The notes: generated from the letters alone by a model not told the origin. A DNA stretch of 64,000 nt from Desulfovermiculus halophilus DSM 18834 (GCF_000620765.1 NZ_JIAK01000004.1:1-64000); one strand, 5' to 3'. Positions 1 through 7,715 are shown, counted from the stretch's first letter. Made by a program: numbers and translations.

Positions 1-165
1 TTGAGCCAGCTCAGTCCATTTATCTTTCGAAAGCTCCAAGGTGCCCAGATTAAGCACAACTCTTTGCCTGGGGCCATCCGGAGTACGAATTGACTCAACT
101 AACTTATGTGTATAATATAACTTATTAGAATTCTTGTACTTTCTTTTTGTTTCCCTGATGAACAT
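1..165 (-). CDS. IS1634-type transposase, 5' part only (runs off the window)
   Basis: Reading leftward from an ATG at 165, a frame stays open to the window edge (55 codons). It begins MFIRETKRKYKNSNKLYY and contains LVESIRTPDGPRQRVVLNLG. That opening, with its LVES-R--G--RQRVVLNLG block, is typical of the N-terminus of IS1634-family (DUF4277) DDE transposases. The catalytic core lies outside the window. There is no clear ribosome binding site before the ATG. The AT-rich 166-333 stretch, which differs in composition from the GC-rich genes to the right, probably holds the IS end; it contains the small inverted pair CGTAGT/ACTACG, but I could not define a terminal repeat. Family assignment is by recognition of the N-terminal motif only. 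Confidence 0.6.
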   Translation of the reverse strand, partial: MFIRETKRKYKNSNKLYYTHKLVESIRTPDGPRQRVVLNLGTLELSKDKWTELAQ

Positions 166-345
166 GCAAGGAGTTTATCATGGCTGGCCATTCTGTCAAT
201 AAGCAGTTTTGCATTCGTAGTCACTACAAAAGACCGTATAACTAAAGTAACTACGTATTTTCAGGTGGTTACGGATTTTTGGCAAGTTAATCCAGGCAAA
301 TTTTAAGCTAATTTTGCGAAGTTAAGCGTAAAGATGGGTTATGTA

Positions 346-374
346 TGCAATTCCACTTTCTGTGTCGAAGAGCC
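346..374. repeat. MITE-like repeat A, right end only (copy A1)
   Basis: This stretch matches the last 28 or so bases of the 79-bp element seen at 58333-58411 and 61392-61470, ending in GTCGAAGAGCC. The other arm is missing, so it is a truncated copy. It lies just before the tauE-like gene and would add about 24 spurious residues if translation were called from the upstream ATG at 334. Confidence 0.6.
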
Positions 375-405
375 CCCGCCCTTGCCCGATCATTCCAGAG
401 GGCGT

Positions 406-1146
406 ATGAATGCCGCCATGCCGAACGAGTATCTGCTTATCGCCCTGATTGTCTTTGCCGCTGGATTTGTCCAGGGCCTGTCCGGGTTCGGAAGCGCCCT
501 GATCGCCATCCCCCTGCTCTCCCTGTTTCTGCCCCTGCGCTTTGTAGTCCCCTTCATCCTGCTCATCGGCACCAGCATCAACCTCATGCTCCTGCGCGAG
601 TCCAGGGAACATGTCCACGTCTCCGGATCCCTCCTGCTCATCGCCGGCAGCCTGCCGGGCATTCCCCTGGGAGTGATCACCCTGGCCGCCTGCCCGGAAT
701 GGACCCTGCAGCTGATCCTGGGCGGGTTGTTGATGTTCATCTCCTTGTCCGCCCTGACCGGGCGCAGCCCCCGGCTGCCTCCCGGACCCGGATGGGCAGT
801 CGCTTCCGGGCTTATCTCCGGCTGGCTGGGCGGATCGCTGGGCACCAGCGGTCCGCCGGCGATCATATACTGCTCCAGCCAGCCGTGGCCCAAGGAAAGG
901 ATCAAGGCCACCCTGGTCAGCTACTTCCTTGTCTCCGGGCTGCTGGTCATCGGAGCCCAGGCCACCCAGGGCTTTTTCACCTCATCCGTGCTGTACGCCT
1001 ATCTTCTGGCCCTGCCGGTTCTGTTCCTGGGGACGGCATGCGGAGCGACAGGGTTTAAACGGATCAATCAGGCCCAATACGTCCTGCTCATCAACTGCAT
1101 GCTGGCGATCCTCGGGGTGATCAGCGTGATCAAGGGTGTGCTGTAG
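406..1146 (+). CDS. TauE/SafE family membrane transporter
   Basis: This is a strongly hydrophobic protein of about 246 residues with seven to eight predicted membrane spans. It has the glycine-rich opening of the TauE/SafE (DUF81) family (FVQGLSGFGSALIAIP) and the internal second half GWLGGSLGTSGPPAIIY. Members export or import small sulfur-containing or organic anions such as sulfite, sulfoacetate or taurine-derived compounds; the substrate cannot be read from sequence. An in-frame ATG exists at 334, but the residues it adds are encoded by repeat A1. The start at 406 follows AGAGGG (397-402) closely, and an ATG at 418 is a further alternative. The gene appears monocistronic, with noncoding repeats downstream. 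Confidence 0.85.
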   Translation: MNAAMPNEYLLIALIVFAAGFVQGLSGFGSALIAIPLLSLFLPLRFVVPFILLIGTSINLMLLRESREHVHVSGSLLLIAGSLPGIPLGVITLAACPEWTLQLILGGLLMFISLSALTGRSPRLPPGPGWAVASGLISGWLGGSLGTSGPPAIIYCSSQPWPKERIKATLVSYFLVSGLLVIGAQATQGFFTSSVLYAYLLALPVLFLGTACGATGFKRINQAQYVLLINCMLAILGVISVIKGVL

Positions 1147-1149
1147 AGA

Positions 1150-1290
1150 GATTCTTCGCTCCCAGACTCGCTCAGAATGACAAGAAGAAAGAAACCGATG
1201 ACCAGAAAGAGGCATGGCCACCTGCCGACTGGTTCTGATGCCCCTTTTGTCATTCTGAAGGAGCGTATGGACTGAAGAATCTATGGACAG
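1150..1290. repeat. Large imperfect inverted repeat (family E, copy 1)
   Basis: The arms read AGATTCTTCGCTCC...CAGAATGACAAG and, inverted, TTTGTCATTCTG...GAAGAATCT. The whole stretch could therefore fold into one long hairpin just after the tauE-like gene. The same sequence occurs inverted at 62983-63090, where CCTTCAGAATGACAA, GGCATCAG and TCGGCAGG are shared in the same order. No coding potential is seen. Confidence 0.6.
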
Positions 1291-1330
1291 CGGTTGATGG
1301 CGACCGGGTCCTGCTTACTCATGGGTGCGA

Positions 1331-1635
1331 TTAGTTAACAGTTGGAGTAATCCAAATCGAAATCGGGATCGGTATCGAAATGGAAAGAATATGTCATTCG
1401 GTGCAGCAGGAATTCTCAGTTTATGCATATCGATCCCGATCCCGATAGCGATTTCGAACCCCAAAGAAAGAAAAGCACAACAAACGGATGCACTGGACGT
1501 TCATTCTTCGGGCCAGTGATCCTCAGCGTCATCAGAATCCCATTGGGTAGCCATTCCCAATCGAAATCGGGATCGGTATCGAAATCGTTTCCATGCTTCG
1601 GTGCGCCTGTCAGGGCATGTGGGTTTGCATGATCA
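1331..1635 (-). repeat. Hexamer-rich dispersed repeat B, copy B1
   Basis: This roughly 300-bp noncoding stretch is the reverse complement of the repeats at 15147-15424 and 37684-38203. It contains two arrays with GAT or ATC every six bases (GATNNC units), placed in opposite orientation about 80 bp apart. A conserved central block contains AACAAACGGATGCACTGGACG. Its left edge (1331-1345) matches TTAGTTAAYAGTTGG in the other copies. Short open frames across it are repeat artefacts rich in Arg/Tyr or Ile/Pro dipeptides. Confidence 0.75.
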
Positions 1636-1654
1636 CCTTGACTGCAAATTGGGA

Positions 1655-1816
1655 TCAGAACAGCCTGGATGCCAGGTAATAGGTCAAGAGTCCCACTCCC
1701 AGCGGGACATAGATAAACAGTCAGGGGGTGCAGCTCTTTCCCCCTTTCCAGACCAGTAGGCCCAGGGCCGTCCCTGCAAGCAGAACGGCCAGTATCAGCT
1801 CCAAGCTTATCATCAT
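1655..1816 (-). CDS. Small two-helix membrane protein with in-frame UGA (candidate selenoprotein)
   Basis: After the ribosome site GGGAG, with a 6-nt spacer, ATG-ATG at 1816 opens a frame encoding a hydrophobic helix (residues 3-23) and then VWKGGKSCTP. Next comes UGA (1723-1721), then a second hydrophobic segment LFIYVPLGVGLLTYYLASRLF and a true stop at 1657-1655. Read through, the product is 53 residues and makes a coherent two-helix protein. The UGA sits in a C-x-x-U context, as in many redox selenoproteins. A 7-bp hairpin follows at the spacing expected of a bacterial SECIS. I do not recognise the family. The alternatives are a nonsense mutation of a Trp codon, or a real stop after 31 residues. 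Confidence 0.4.
1690..1708 (-). promoter_or_regulatory. SECIS-like hairpin after the UGA at 1721-1723
   Basis: On the minus strand, GTCCCGC pairs with GTGGGAC (7 bp, one G-U) around the loop UGGGA. The stem begins 12 nt after the UGA and the loop 19 nt after it, with G at loop position 2. General rules for bacterial SECIS elements are a loop about 16-37 nt downstream, 3-14 nt long, with a G among its first two bases. The fit is good, but short GC-rich hairpins are common, so this is suggestive only. Confidence 0.35.
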
Positions 1817-1836
1817 TTCATTCTCCCTGTTCTTTC

Positions 1837-1915
1837 GGCTCTTGGACACAGAAACTGGAATTGCCTACATAAGAGTTTGCAAACTCCAAAAATCCACAGG
1901 CTACGTCGAAGAACC
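1837..1915. repeat. MITE-like repeat A, 79-bp copy A2
   Basis: The element has ends GGCTCTTGGAC and GTCGAAGAACC. Internal paired blocks TTGCC/GGCAA-like and GTGGA/TCCAC would let it fold as a hairpin. The flanking 8-mers GTTCTTTC and GTTTTTTT agree at six of eight positions and may be a decayed target duplication. It lies in the divergent gap between the small UGA-containing gene and the DUF362 gene. Confidence 0.75.
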
Positions 1916-1956
1916 GTTTTTTTCTTTCAGGCAAAGCTGACAGGACCGTACACCAT

Positions 1957-3084
1957 ATGCCCCAAGACATGCAGCCTCAATCAAAAGCCAATGCCCGGGT
2001 CCTGATCCAGGATGCGGAATACGACGCCTCCCTGCCCCGGGTCATCGACCGGATTCTGGAAGCTTTTCCCAGAAACTGAGCCGGAAAATCCGTACTGGTC
2101 AAGCCGAACATCCTTGCCCCGCACCCTCCGGACAAGGCGGTGACCACCCATCCGGACCTGGTCCGGGCCGTGGTCTCCGCCCTGCTGGACCGCGGGGCCA
2201 GGGTCATGGTCGGGGACAACCCGGGCATCAGTGCCTACGGCCGTTCCGGCCGGTCCGCGGCCGTAAGCGGAATTGAGCAGGCCGCCCTGGGCTGTTATGT
2301 TCCCCTGGGCCAATATCCTGTGCACTGCCCGGTGCCGTCAAGGTACTTCGATCATGTGACCGTCTCCAGACAAATCCTGGAGGCGGATGTACTGGTCAGC
2401 GTTCCCAAGTTGAAGACCCATACCCTGACTGTGCTCACCGCCGGCATCAAAAACACCTTTGGCTACGTGGTGGGCGGAGACAAGATGCGCCTTCACGCCG
2501 CCTGCCCCCGGCCCCGCCAGTTTGCAAAGGCCCTGGTGGACATCTACAGCATCCGGCCGCCGGATCTGACCATCCTGGACGCCGTGGTGGGGATGCAGGG
2601 CAACGGACCAGCCAACGGCAGCCCTGTTGTCCTGGGCAAAATCATGGCCTCGGATAATGCTGTCAGCCTGGATGCTGCGGCTGTTTTCTTTCTGGGCCAG
2701 GAGCCGAAATCCGTTCCCCACATCGAGGAGGCCGGAAAACGAGGGCTGGGAGAGATCGATCCGGCCCGGATGGACATCAAGGGAGAGCTGCAGCCGGTGA
2801 CGAGTTTTCGTTTTCCGCAGACCTTTCTCCCCGGCCTGTCCGGCCTGGTCCTGAACAGATGCCTGTCCAGGTGGATCAACTGCCTGCCGGAGGTGGTCTC
2901 CTCCCGCTGCGTTCAGTGCGGGCTGTGCGTCTCGCACTGTCCGGCTAAGGCCATGTACATGACCAGGACCGGTCCTGTGGTGCGAAGTGGGACGTGCATT
3001 CACTGCTACTGCTGTCAGGAGCTGTGCCCTGAAGACGCCATTGTGCTCAAAGGCCGCCTGCTGCGTCTGTTACGGCGCTCTTAA
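1957..3084 (+). CDS. DUF362 domain protein with C-terminal 2x[4Fe-4S] ferredoxin, interrupted by in-frame UGA at codon 41
   Basis: The product binds iron-sulfur clusters; its substrate is unknown. From ATG 1957 the frame encodes a DUF362-like N-terminus (RVLIQDAEYDASL), then UGA at 2077-2079, then in the same frame AGKSVLVKPNIL, the family's conserved K-P-N block. The C-terminus carries two ferredoxin motifs, CVQCGLCVSHCP and CIHCYCCQELCP. An intact 314-residue piece could start at GTG 2140, but it would lack the conserved KPN segment. The UGA falls where related proteins plausibly have a hydrophobic residue such as Trp, so a UGG-to-UGA mutation (pseudogene) is the simplest reading. Readthrough or selenocysteine insertion cannot be excluded, and only a weak downstream hairpin is visible. 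The gene stands alone, upstream of the nickel operon. Confidence 0.7.
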
Positions 3085-3264
3085 TCAGAACCAACTCTCA
3101 ACAGCCAGGCCAGCAACCCGATCGAACACCCGGTCATTTTGTTCTCAGATGTAAGGCACCAGAAGTGTTCACAAGTTAACTCCTTCCGATTACAGAACAA
3201 ATATACTGAAATTGTTGACAATCATAAACAGCACCCAAGATCCCTGTTCAAATGTATTTTCTCC

Positions 3265-3321
3265 TTGACAGCAGGCACAATTTGATCCAGCATGGGTAGC
3301 ACTTTTTTTTAATTTGTGCTA
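3265..3321 (+). promoter_or_regulatory. Promoter with NikR-like palindrome before nikK
   Basis: A -35 TTGACA lies at 3265-3270, with a weak -10 CAGCAT at 3288-3293 (17-nt spacer). Directly after it is a perfect inverted repeat, TAGCAC-N13-GTGCTA (3297-3302 / 3316-3321). This is close in shape to the GTGTTAC-N13/14-GTAACAC operators proposed for NikR in deltaproteobacteria. A repressor bound there would cover the transcription start. The link to NikR is an inference, and no nikR gene is in the window. Confidence 0.45.
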
Positions 3322-3348
3322 AAAAATTTGCGCAGAAAGGAGAATGGT

Positions 3349-4131
3349 ATGCACAAACCTGTGTTCACTTGCGCCTTTTTGGCAGTTCTTGGCCTTTGTT
3401 TTCTCCTTCCCCAAAACCTTGCCGCCCATTTCGGGGCGGTTTTGCCGGAGCATTCCCTGCTCCAGCAGAGGCAAAAGCAAACCGATGTTTCTTTTGCCTT
3501 TCTGCACCCTTTTGAGCAAAAAGGCATGGAACTGGAGAAACCTCTGGGAGTGAAGGTAATCCATATGGGCAGCGGACAGTCCAGATCGCTCACAGAGGAC
3601 CTGCAGCCCACCCAGCTTTTGGGACATCAGGCCTGGACAACGACGTTTCAGCCCCGCCGGCCCGGAGTCTTTTGTCTGACCATGGAACCCAAGCCCTACT
3701 GGGAAGAGGCCGAGGATATCTTTATCAAGCACTTGACCAAGACATACATCGCTGCCTTTGGCCAGGAAAACGGCTGGACAAAGCCCCTGAACCTGGAGAC
3801 CGAGATCGTCCCCCTGACCCGGCCCTTTGGCTTGTATTCCGGCAATGTCTTCCAGGGCAGGGTGATGCTCGATCAGGAGCCTGTTCCGGGTGCAGAAGTT
3901 GAAATCGAATTCTACAACCAGAATAAGCAGGCAGAAGCGCAAAGCCCGTACATGGTGACTCAGGTGGTGACAGCGGATGAAAACGGCGTTTTCACCTATG
4001 CCGCGCCCAAAGCTGGCTGGTGGGGCTTTTCCGCCTTGAACCAGGCCGACTACACCCTGGAACATGAAGGGGAAGAGAAAAACGTTGAGCTCGGGGCTGT
4101 CATCTGGGTTCAGTTCCTGCCCTGGCAGTAG
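3349..4131 (+). CDS. nikK: NikK, periplasmic DUF4198 component of the nickel ECF transporter
   Basis: This is a 260-residue exported protein with a signal peptide (hydrophobic residues about 6-25, cleavage near QNLAA|HFG) and a DUF4198-type beta-sandwich body. A conserved histidine lies just after the cleavage site. In NikKMLQO systems, known from Desulfovibrio and Geobacter relatives, NikK and NikL replace NikN as accessory subunits for Ni(II) uptake. The ATG at 3349 is chosen because AAGGAG (3337-3342) precedes it. An upstream GTG at 3316 lies inside the operator-like palindrome. It is first of five tightly spaced genes. Confidence 0.8.
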   Translation: MHKPVFTCAFLAVLGLCFLLPQNLAAHFGAVLPEHSLLQQRQKQTDVSFAFLHPFEQKGMELEKPLGVKVIHMGSGQSRSLTEDLQPTQLLGHQAWTTTFQPRRPGVFCLTMEPKPYWEEAEDIFIKHLTKTYIAAFGQENGWTKPLNLETEIVPLTRPFGLYSGNVFQGRVMLDQEPVPGAEVEIEFYNQNKQAEAQSPYMVTQVVTADENGVFTYAAPKAGWWGFSALNQADYTLEHEGEEKNVELGAVIWVQFLPWQ

Positions 4132-4174
4132 CGGATTCAGGCAAGACAATCACACGTTTGCAGAGGCCATCTCC

Positions 4175-4798
4175 ATGCACATATCCGAAGGCATACTCTC
4201 GGCTCCGGTACTCGCAAGCGGAGCAGCGCTGGCTCTGGCTGGAACTGCCGTGGGCCTCAAACGCATGGACCAGCATGAGGTCCCCAAAGTGGCTGTGTTT
4301 ACTGCAGCATTCTTTGTTGCCACTCTGGTGCATGTACCGCTTGGTCCGGCCAGCATCCACCTTGTGCTGAACGGTCTCGTGGGCCTTATCCTGGGCTGGG
4401 CCTGTTTTCCGGCCATCCTGGTGGCCCTGCTCCTGCAGGCGGTCTTTTTTCAGTATGGCGGAGTAACCGTCCTTGGAGTCAATACGGTCATCATGGCCTT
4501 GCCGGCTCTGATCTGTTCTATGCTCTTCTCCCGGCTGATCAAAAAAAACAAGAGGGTGTCCGCTCTGGCTGCTTTTCTGGCCGGCAGCCTCTCTGTTTTG
4601 GGCTCCGGCCTGCTGGCCGCTTTGTGTCTGGCCCTTTCCGGGCAGGCCTTTCTGCCCGCGGCTCAAGCTTTTTTAGTGGCCCATGTTCCCCTTGGGGTGG
4701 TGGAAGGCATTGTCACCGCGATCATCGTGGGCTTTCTGCTCAAGGTCAGACCGGAAATCCTCGAGGTTTCAGTACCTCTTGAGCAGGAAATAGAGTGA
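4175..4798 (+). CDS. nikM: NikM/CbiM, substrate-binding membrane subunit of the nickel ECF transporter
   Basis: This 207-residue membrane protein begins MHISEGILS. The start is fixed by function: in the NikM/CbiM family the N-terminal amine, His2 and nearby residues form the metal site, so longer versions from 4064 are wrong. Five or six hydrophobic segments follow, with the conserved HVPLGPASIHLVLNGLVGLILG and FQYGGVTVLGVNT blocks. It is the S component that selects Ni(II) (or Co(II)). It lies between nikK and nikL, four bases before the latter. The K-M-L-Q-O gene set favours nickel over cobalt. Confidence 0.88.
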   Translation: MHISEGILSAPVLASGAALALAGTAVGLKRMDQHEVPKVAVFTAAFFVATLVHVPLGPASIHLVLNGLVGLILGWACFPAILVALLLQAVFFQYGGVTVLGVNTVIMALPALICSMLFSRLIKKNKRVSALAAFLAGSLSVLGSGLLAALCLALSGQAFLPAAQAFLVAHVPLGVVEGIVTAIIVGFLLKVRPEILEVSVPLEQEIE

Positions 4799-4801
4799 GT
4801 T

Positions 4802-5455
4802 ATGATCAAAAAATTATGTCTTGGGTCTCTGTGGTGCCTAGCGGTTTTGTCCTGGCTCTTTGTGGTCCCGGCTTCGGCCCACAGGGTCAACCTTTTCTGT
4901 TTTGTGGAGCATGAAAATATCGTCTGCCAGGGCAGCTTCCCAGATGGTTCTGCAGTCAAAAACGGGGAGCTCACAGTCACGTTCAAAGGGGACAATGAAG
5001 CACTGCTCAAGACCAGTATCAATGAGCAGGGTCAGGCCGAGTTCTCAATTCCCGCCAGGGCCAGGGCAGCCAAACAAGATCTGCATATCGTCCTGGAGGC
5101 CTCTATGGGGCACAAGGCATCCTGGACTGTTCAGTCCGAAGAGTTCGGGCTCCAAAACGAGAGCATCGAAGCAGACCCCGCTTTCGAAGCCAAGCCGGAG
5201 AACTCGCCAGCCAGAGGATCAGATCCAAACCAGACTGCAAAAGCCAAGCCTGTCCAAATATTCCTGGACCGGGAAGAGCTGCAGAGGATAGTAGCCGCGG
5301 CCGTGTCCCAGGAAGTGGCCCCCTTGAAAAGACAGATCCAGTCCTTGCAGCAGGATCGTGTTTCCCTGCAGGATATTCTGGGTGGCCTGGGATACATTCT
5401 GGGGCTCATGGGACTGACCTTGTACTTCAAGAGCCGCGGCTCAGGCCGGAGGTAA
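4802..5455 (+). CDS. nikL: NikL, accessory subunit of the nickel ECF transporter
   Basis: This 217-residue protein has a signal peptide ending ASAHRVN, so that a His lies near the mature N-terminus. A small extracytoplasmic beta domain with two cysteines (CF...CQG) follows, then a charged linker, a coiled coil (about 150-185, QEVAPLKRQIQSLQQDRVSL) and a C-terminal membrane span. This architecture is that of NikL, which with NikK substitutes for NikN in nickel transporters. Sequence conservation in the family is low, so the call leans on architecture and position between nikM and nikQ. Confidence 0.75.
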   Translation: MIKKLCLGSLWCLAVLSWLFVVPASAHRVNLFCFVEHENIVCQGSFPDGSAVKNGELTVTFKGDNEALLKTSINEQGQAEFSIPARARAAKQDLHIVLEASMGHKASWTVQSEEFGLQNESIEADPAFEAKPENSPARGSDPNQTAKAKPVQIFLDREELQRIVAAAVSQEVAPLKRQIQSLQQDRVSLQDILGGLGYILGLMGLTLYFKSRGSGRR

Positions 5456-5459
5456 CCGG

Positions 5460-6212
5460 GTGCAGATGGAAACCTTCAGCCAGGGCAGCTCACTGCTCCA
5501 TCGCAGTGATCCCCGGATCAAAATTTGCCTTATCGTTCCCTATGCTTTGACCGTGGTCCTGCTGACCGGTTTTCCCGCAGCCTTGACCGCCCTGGGGATG
5601 TCTACAGTCCTTTTACTCCTGGCCCGTCTGCCCCGGGGGCCGGTCCTGGCCCGGCTGGCCCTGGTCAATATCTTTATTCTTTTTCTGTGGGTCTTTTTGC
5701 CTTTTTCAGCTGCAGGTCAGGCTGTATTCACGCTGGGACCATTGACCTGTACCACAGCAGGCCTGGCCCTGGCCGGGTTGATCACCCTAAAGTCCAATGC
5801 AGTGGTCCTGGCGGTTATGGCCCTTTTGTCCACCTCTTCCACGCCTGCCCTTGGCTACGCCCTGAGCCGTCTGGGCCTGCCGGATAAGCTGACCTTCCTC
5901 CTGTTGATCAGCTACCGATATCTGTATGTGATTCTGGAGGAATACCATCGCCTGGACTCAGCAGCCAGAGCGAGAGCCTTCAAGCCAGGAACGAATCTGC
6001 ATACCTATAAAACCTACGGCTATCTCCTGGCCATGGTCCTGGTCAACAGCTATGACCGGGCCGGCCGGGTGTATCAGGCCATGCTGCTCAGGGGTTTCCA
6101 GGGGAAATTCTATTCCCTGCAGGAGCTTGCCCTGACCCGGCGGGACGTGTTTTTTTCTGCGGGCATGGCGGCCACAGTGGGAGCACTGATTATTGTGGAC
6201 CTCAGTTTATAA
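5460..6212 (+). CDS. nikQ: NikQ/CbiQ, transmembrane energy-coupling subunit
   Basis: This 250-residue CbiQ-family (ECF T component) protein couples the ATPase to the metal-binding subunit. It has an N-terminal SLLHRSDPRIKI motif, several hydrophobic spans, and the cytoplasmic coupling helices with ALLLRG-like signatures (RARAFKPG and YQAMLLRGFQG). The GTG at 5460 lies 7 nt after GGAGG and is preferred. An ATG two codons later is possible. It overlaps or abuts nikO. Confidence 0.88.
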   Translation: MQMETFSQGSSLLHRSDPRIKICLIVPYALTVVLLTGFPAALTALGMSTVLLLLARLPRGPVLARLALVNIFILFLWVFLPFSAAGQAVFTLGPLTCTTAGLALAGLITLKSNAVVLAVMALLSTSSTPALGYALSRLGLPDKLTFLLLISYRYLYVILEEYHRLDSAARARAFKPGTNLHTYKTYGYLLAMVLVNSYDRAGRVYQAMLLRGFQGKFYSLQELALTRRDVFFSAGMAATVGALIIVDLSL

Positions 6213-6240
6213 AAATCAGCAAAACTGCGATGTATACACC

Positions 6241-7053
6241 ATGCCCCAAACCCTTGAACACGCAAATACCCCGCTTTTACGCCTCAGCCGGATAACTTTT
6301 GCCTATCCGGAACAATCCCGGCCGCTCTTTAAGGACCTGGACTTTTCCTATTCCCCCCATCAGCGCATGGGCATCATCGGACCCACAGGCCAGGGCAAGA
6401 CCAGCTTTCTCAAGCTTCTGGTAGGGCTTTTGAAACCGCAAAAAGGCAGCCTGCTCTACAGGGAACAACCACCGACCCCCTCCAGCCTGCAGGAGTTGCG
6501 CAGCAACCTGGGCTTTGTATTTCAAAATCCAGAGGACCAGCTTTTCTGCCCAACGGTTCTGGAGGATGTGGCCTTTGGGCCTTTAAACCTGGGGCACAGC
6601 ATGGCAAAAGCCCGGCAAAGATCCCGGCACGCCCTCAAGCTGGTGGGCCTGGATGGATACGAGGACCGGATCACCCATAAACTCTCTGGAGGCGAGAAAA
6701 AGCTCCTGTCCCTGGCCACCATCTTATCCATGCAGCCCCAGGCCTTGCTCCTGGATGAACCATCCACAGGCCTGGACCCCGATACCCGCCAGCACATCCT
6801 GGAGGTCATCAAAAACAAGCTGAACCTGGGGCTGATTATTGTCTCCCATGATTGGGATTTTCTCTATCACACCACCCAGGAGCTCTTTACCCTGGAGGAT
6901 GGACACCTGGAACCCAAGAATCGGAATATCCTCCACCAGCATCTGCATTCCCACGCCAGTGGAGATGTGCCCCACGAGCACATGAACGGCTCCAAAGGGA
7001 CCGGTCACTCATCTCCCCCTGCCTCCGATACACAGAGTCCGCATGAGCCGTGA
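6241..7053 (+). CDS. nikO: NikO/CbiO, ATPase subunit of the nickel ECF transporter, with His-rich tail
   Basis: This ABC ATPase of about 270 residues has Walker A GPTGQGKTS, Q-loop QNPEDQ, signature LSGGEKK, Walker B ALLLDEPSTGLD and switch His in VSHDWDF. It powers metal uptake together with NikQ and NikM. The last 40 residues are rich in His (HQHLHSHASG, PHEHM), a tail often seen in nickel proteins and likely to bind or buffer metal. Starts at GTG 6193 or ATG 6241 are possible. The latter fits the family's length, though no strong ribosome site is visible. It is the last gene of the operon. Confidence 0.9.
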   Translation: MPQTLEHANTPLLRLSRITFAYPEQSRPLFKDLDFSYSPHQRMGIIGPTGQGKTSFLKLLVGLLKPQKGSLLYREQPPTPSSLQELRSNLGFVFQNPEDQLFCPTVLEDVAFGPLNLGHSMAKARQRSRHALKLVGLDGYEDRITHKLSGGEKKLLSLATILSMQPQALLLDEPSTGLDPDTRQHILEVIKNKLNLGLIIVSHDWDFLYHTTQELFTLEDGHLEPKNRNILHQHLHSHASGDVPHEHMNGSKGTGHSSPPASDTQSPHEP

Positions 7054-7141
7054 CCCCCTGGTGCAGCACCTTGAAGGTGTTCCCGGATTTTCAATCCGGC
7101 GCGCGGGATCTTTATCCGGGTTCAAAGCATATATTGGGCCC

Positions 7142-7612
7142 TTAATCATATGCGATTAACTTTTTTCTGTCCTTCTTTTGTTCTTTGTGCCTGAGCACCA
7201 GCACAGGACAATGGGCCGTTCGAACCACTCTTTCCGCAACCGAGCCCAGGGCGAAATGTTTGATGCCGGTCCGGCCATGGGAAGGCATGACAATGAGTTC
7301 AGCGTCGACCTCTTCAGCATAGTTGATGATTTCCGAGGCCGGACTGCCTAAATGGATATCAATCTGGAGGTCCTCATATCCTTTGTTCTGAAGTTCTTCC
7401 CGGAGCTTTTTTTGAATAGACTGGATGCGCTCTTCTTCGGTCTCTTTCCCCCATGTCCCGCCGATTTCATGCTCATCCCAGGGCCGGGAGACATGAATGA
7501 TGTGAATGTGAGATGACTCCTGCACAAACTCCCTGGCCACATCCACAGCCTGAATACTCTCTTCCGAAAAATCTATAGGCACTACAACGCATTTTTTCTG
7601 TAACCAGGACAT
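7142..7612 (-). CDS. Universal stress protein (UspA family)
   Basis: This 156-residue soluble cytoplasmic protein has the UspA fold. It has the N-terminal strand VVVPIDFSEES, a middle GSPASEIINYAEEVDAELIVMPSHG, and the nucleotide-binding loop G-x2-G-x6-G-S (GRTGIKHFALGS) followed by VVRTAHCPVLVL. Proteins with this loop usually bind ATP and respond to stress or growth arrest. The ATG at 7612 follows AAGGAG. Repeat D1 begins 32 bp upstream of the start. Confidence 0.9.
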   Translation of the reverse strand: MSWLQKKCVVVPIDFSEESIQAVDVAREFVQESSHIHIIHVSRPWDEHEIGGTWGKETEEERIQSIQKKLREELQNKGYEDLQIDIHLGSPASEIINYAEEVDAELIVMPSHGRTGIKHFALGSVAERVVRTAHCPVLVLRHKEQKKDRKKLIAYD

Positions 7613-7643
7613 GGCAATCTCCTTTCTTCTAAGTTGAAGGACT

Positions 7644-7715
7644 TATTAATGAGAGCAAAAAGTTGTTTACTTTTTGCGCGCTGCACTCAGCTGCGCGGGA
7701 AATAAATTCCCGCTT
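7644..7715. repeat. Hairpin repeat D, copy 1, upstream of the UspA gene
   Basis: TATTAATGAG is followed by a GCAAAAAG...CTTTTTGC hairpin, then GCGCGCTGC and a second GC-rich hairpin. The same arrangement occurs at 26059-26131 upstream of secA. Both copies lie 30-50 bp before the start codon of a minus-strand gene in the same relative orientation, so they may be leader or promoter elements as well as repeats. Confidence 0.6.

Noticed and set aside
1325-1632. Short frames at 1325-1519 and 1423-1632
   Set aside because: They translate the GATNNC arrays into Arg/Tyr/Asp or Ile/Pro repeats and are explained by repeat B.
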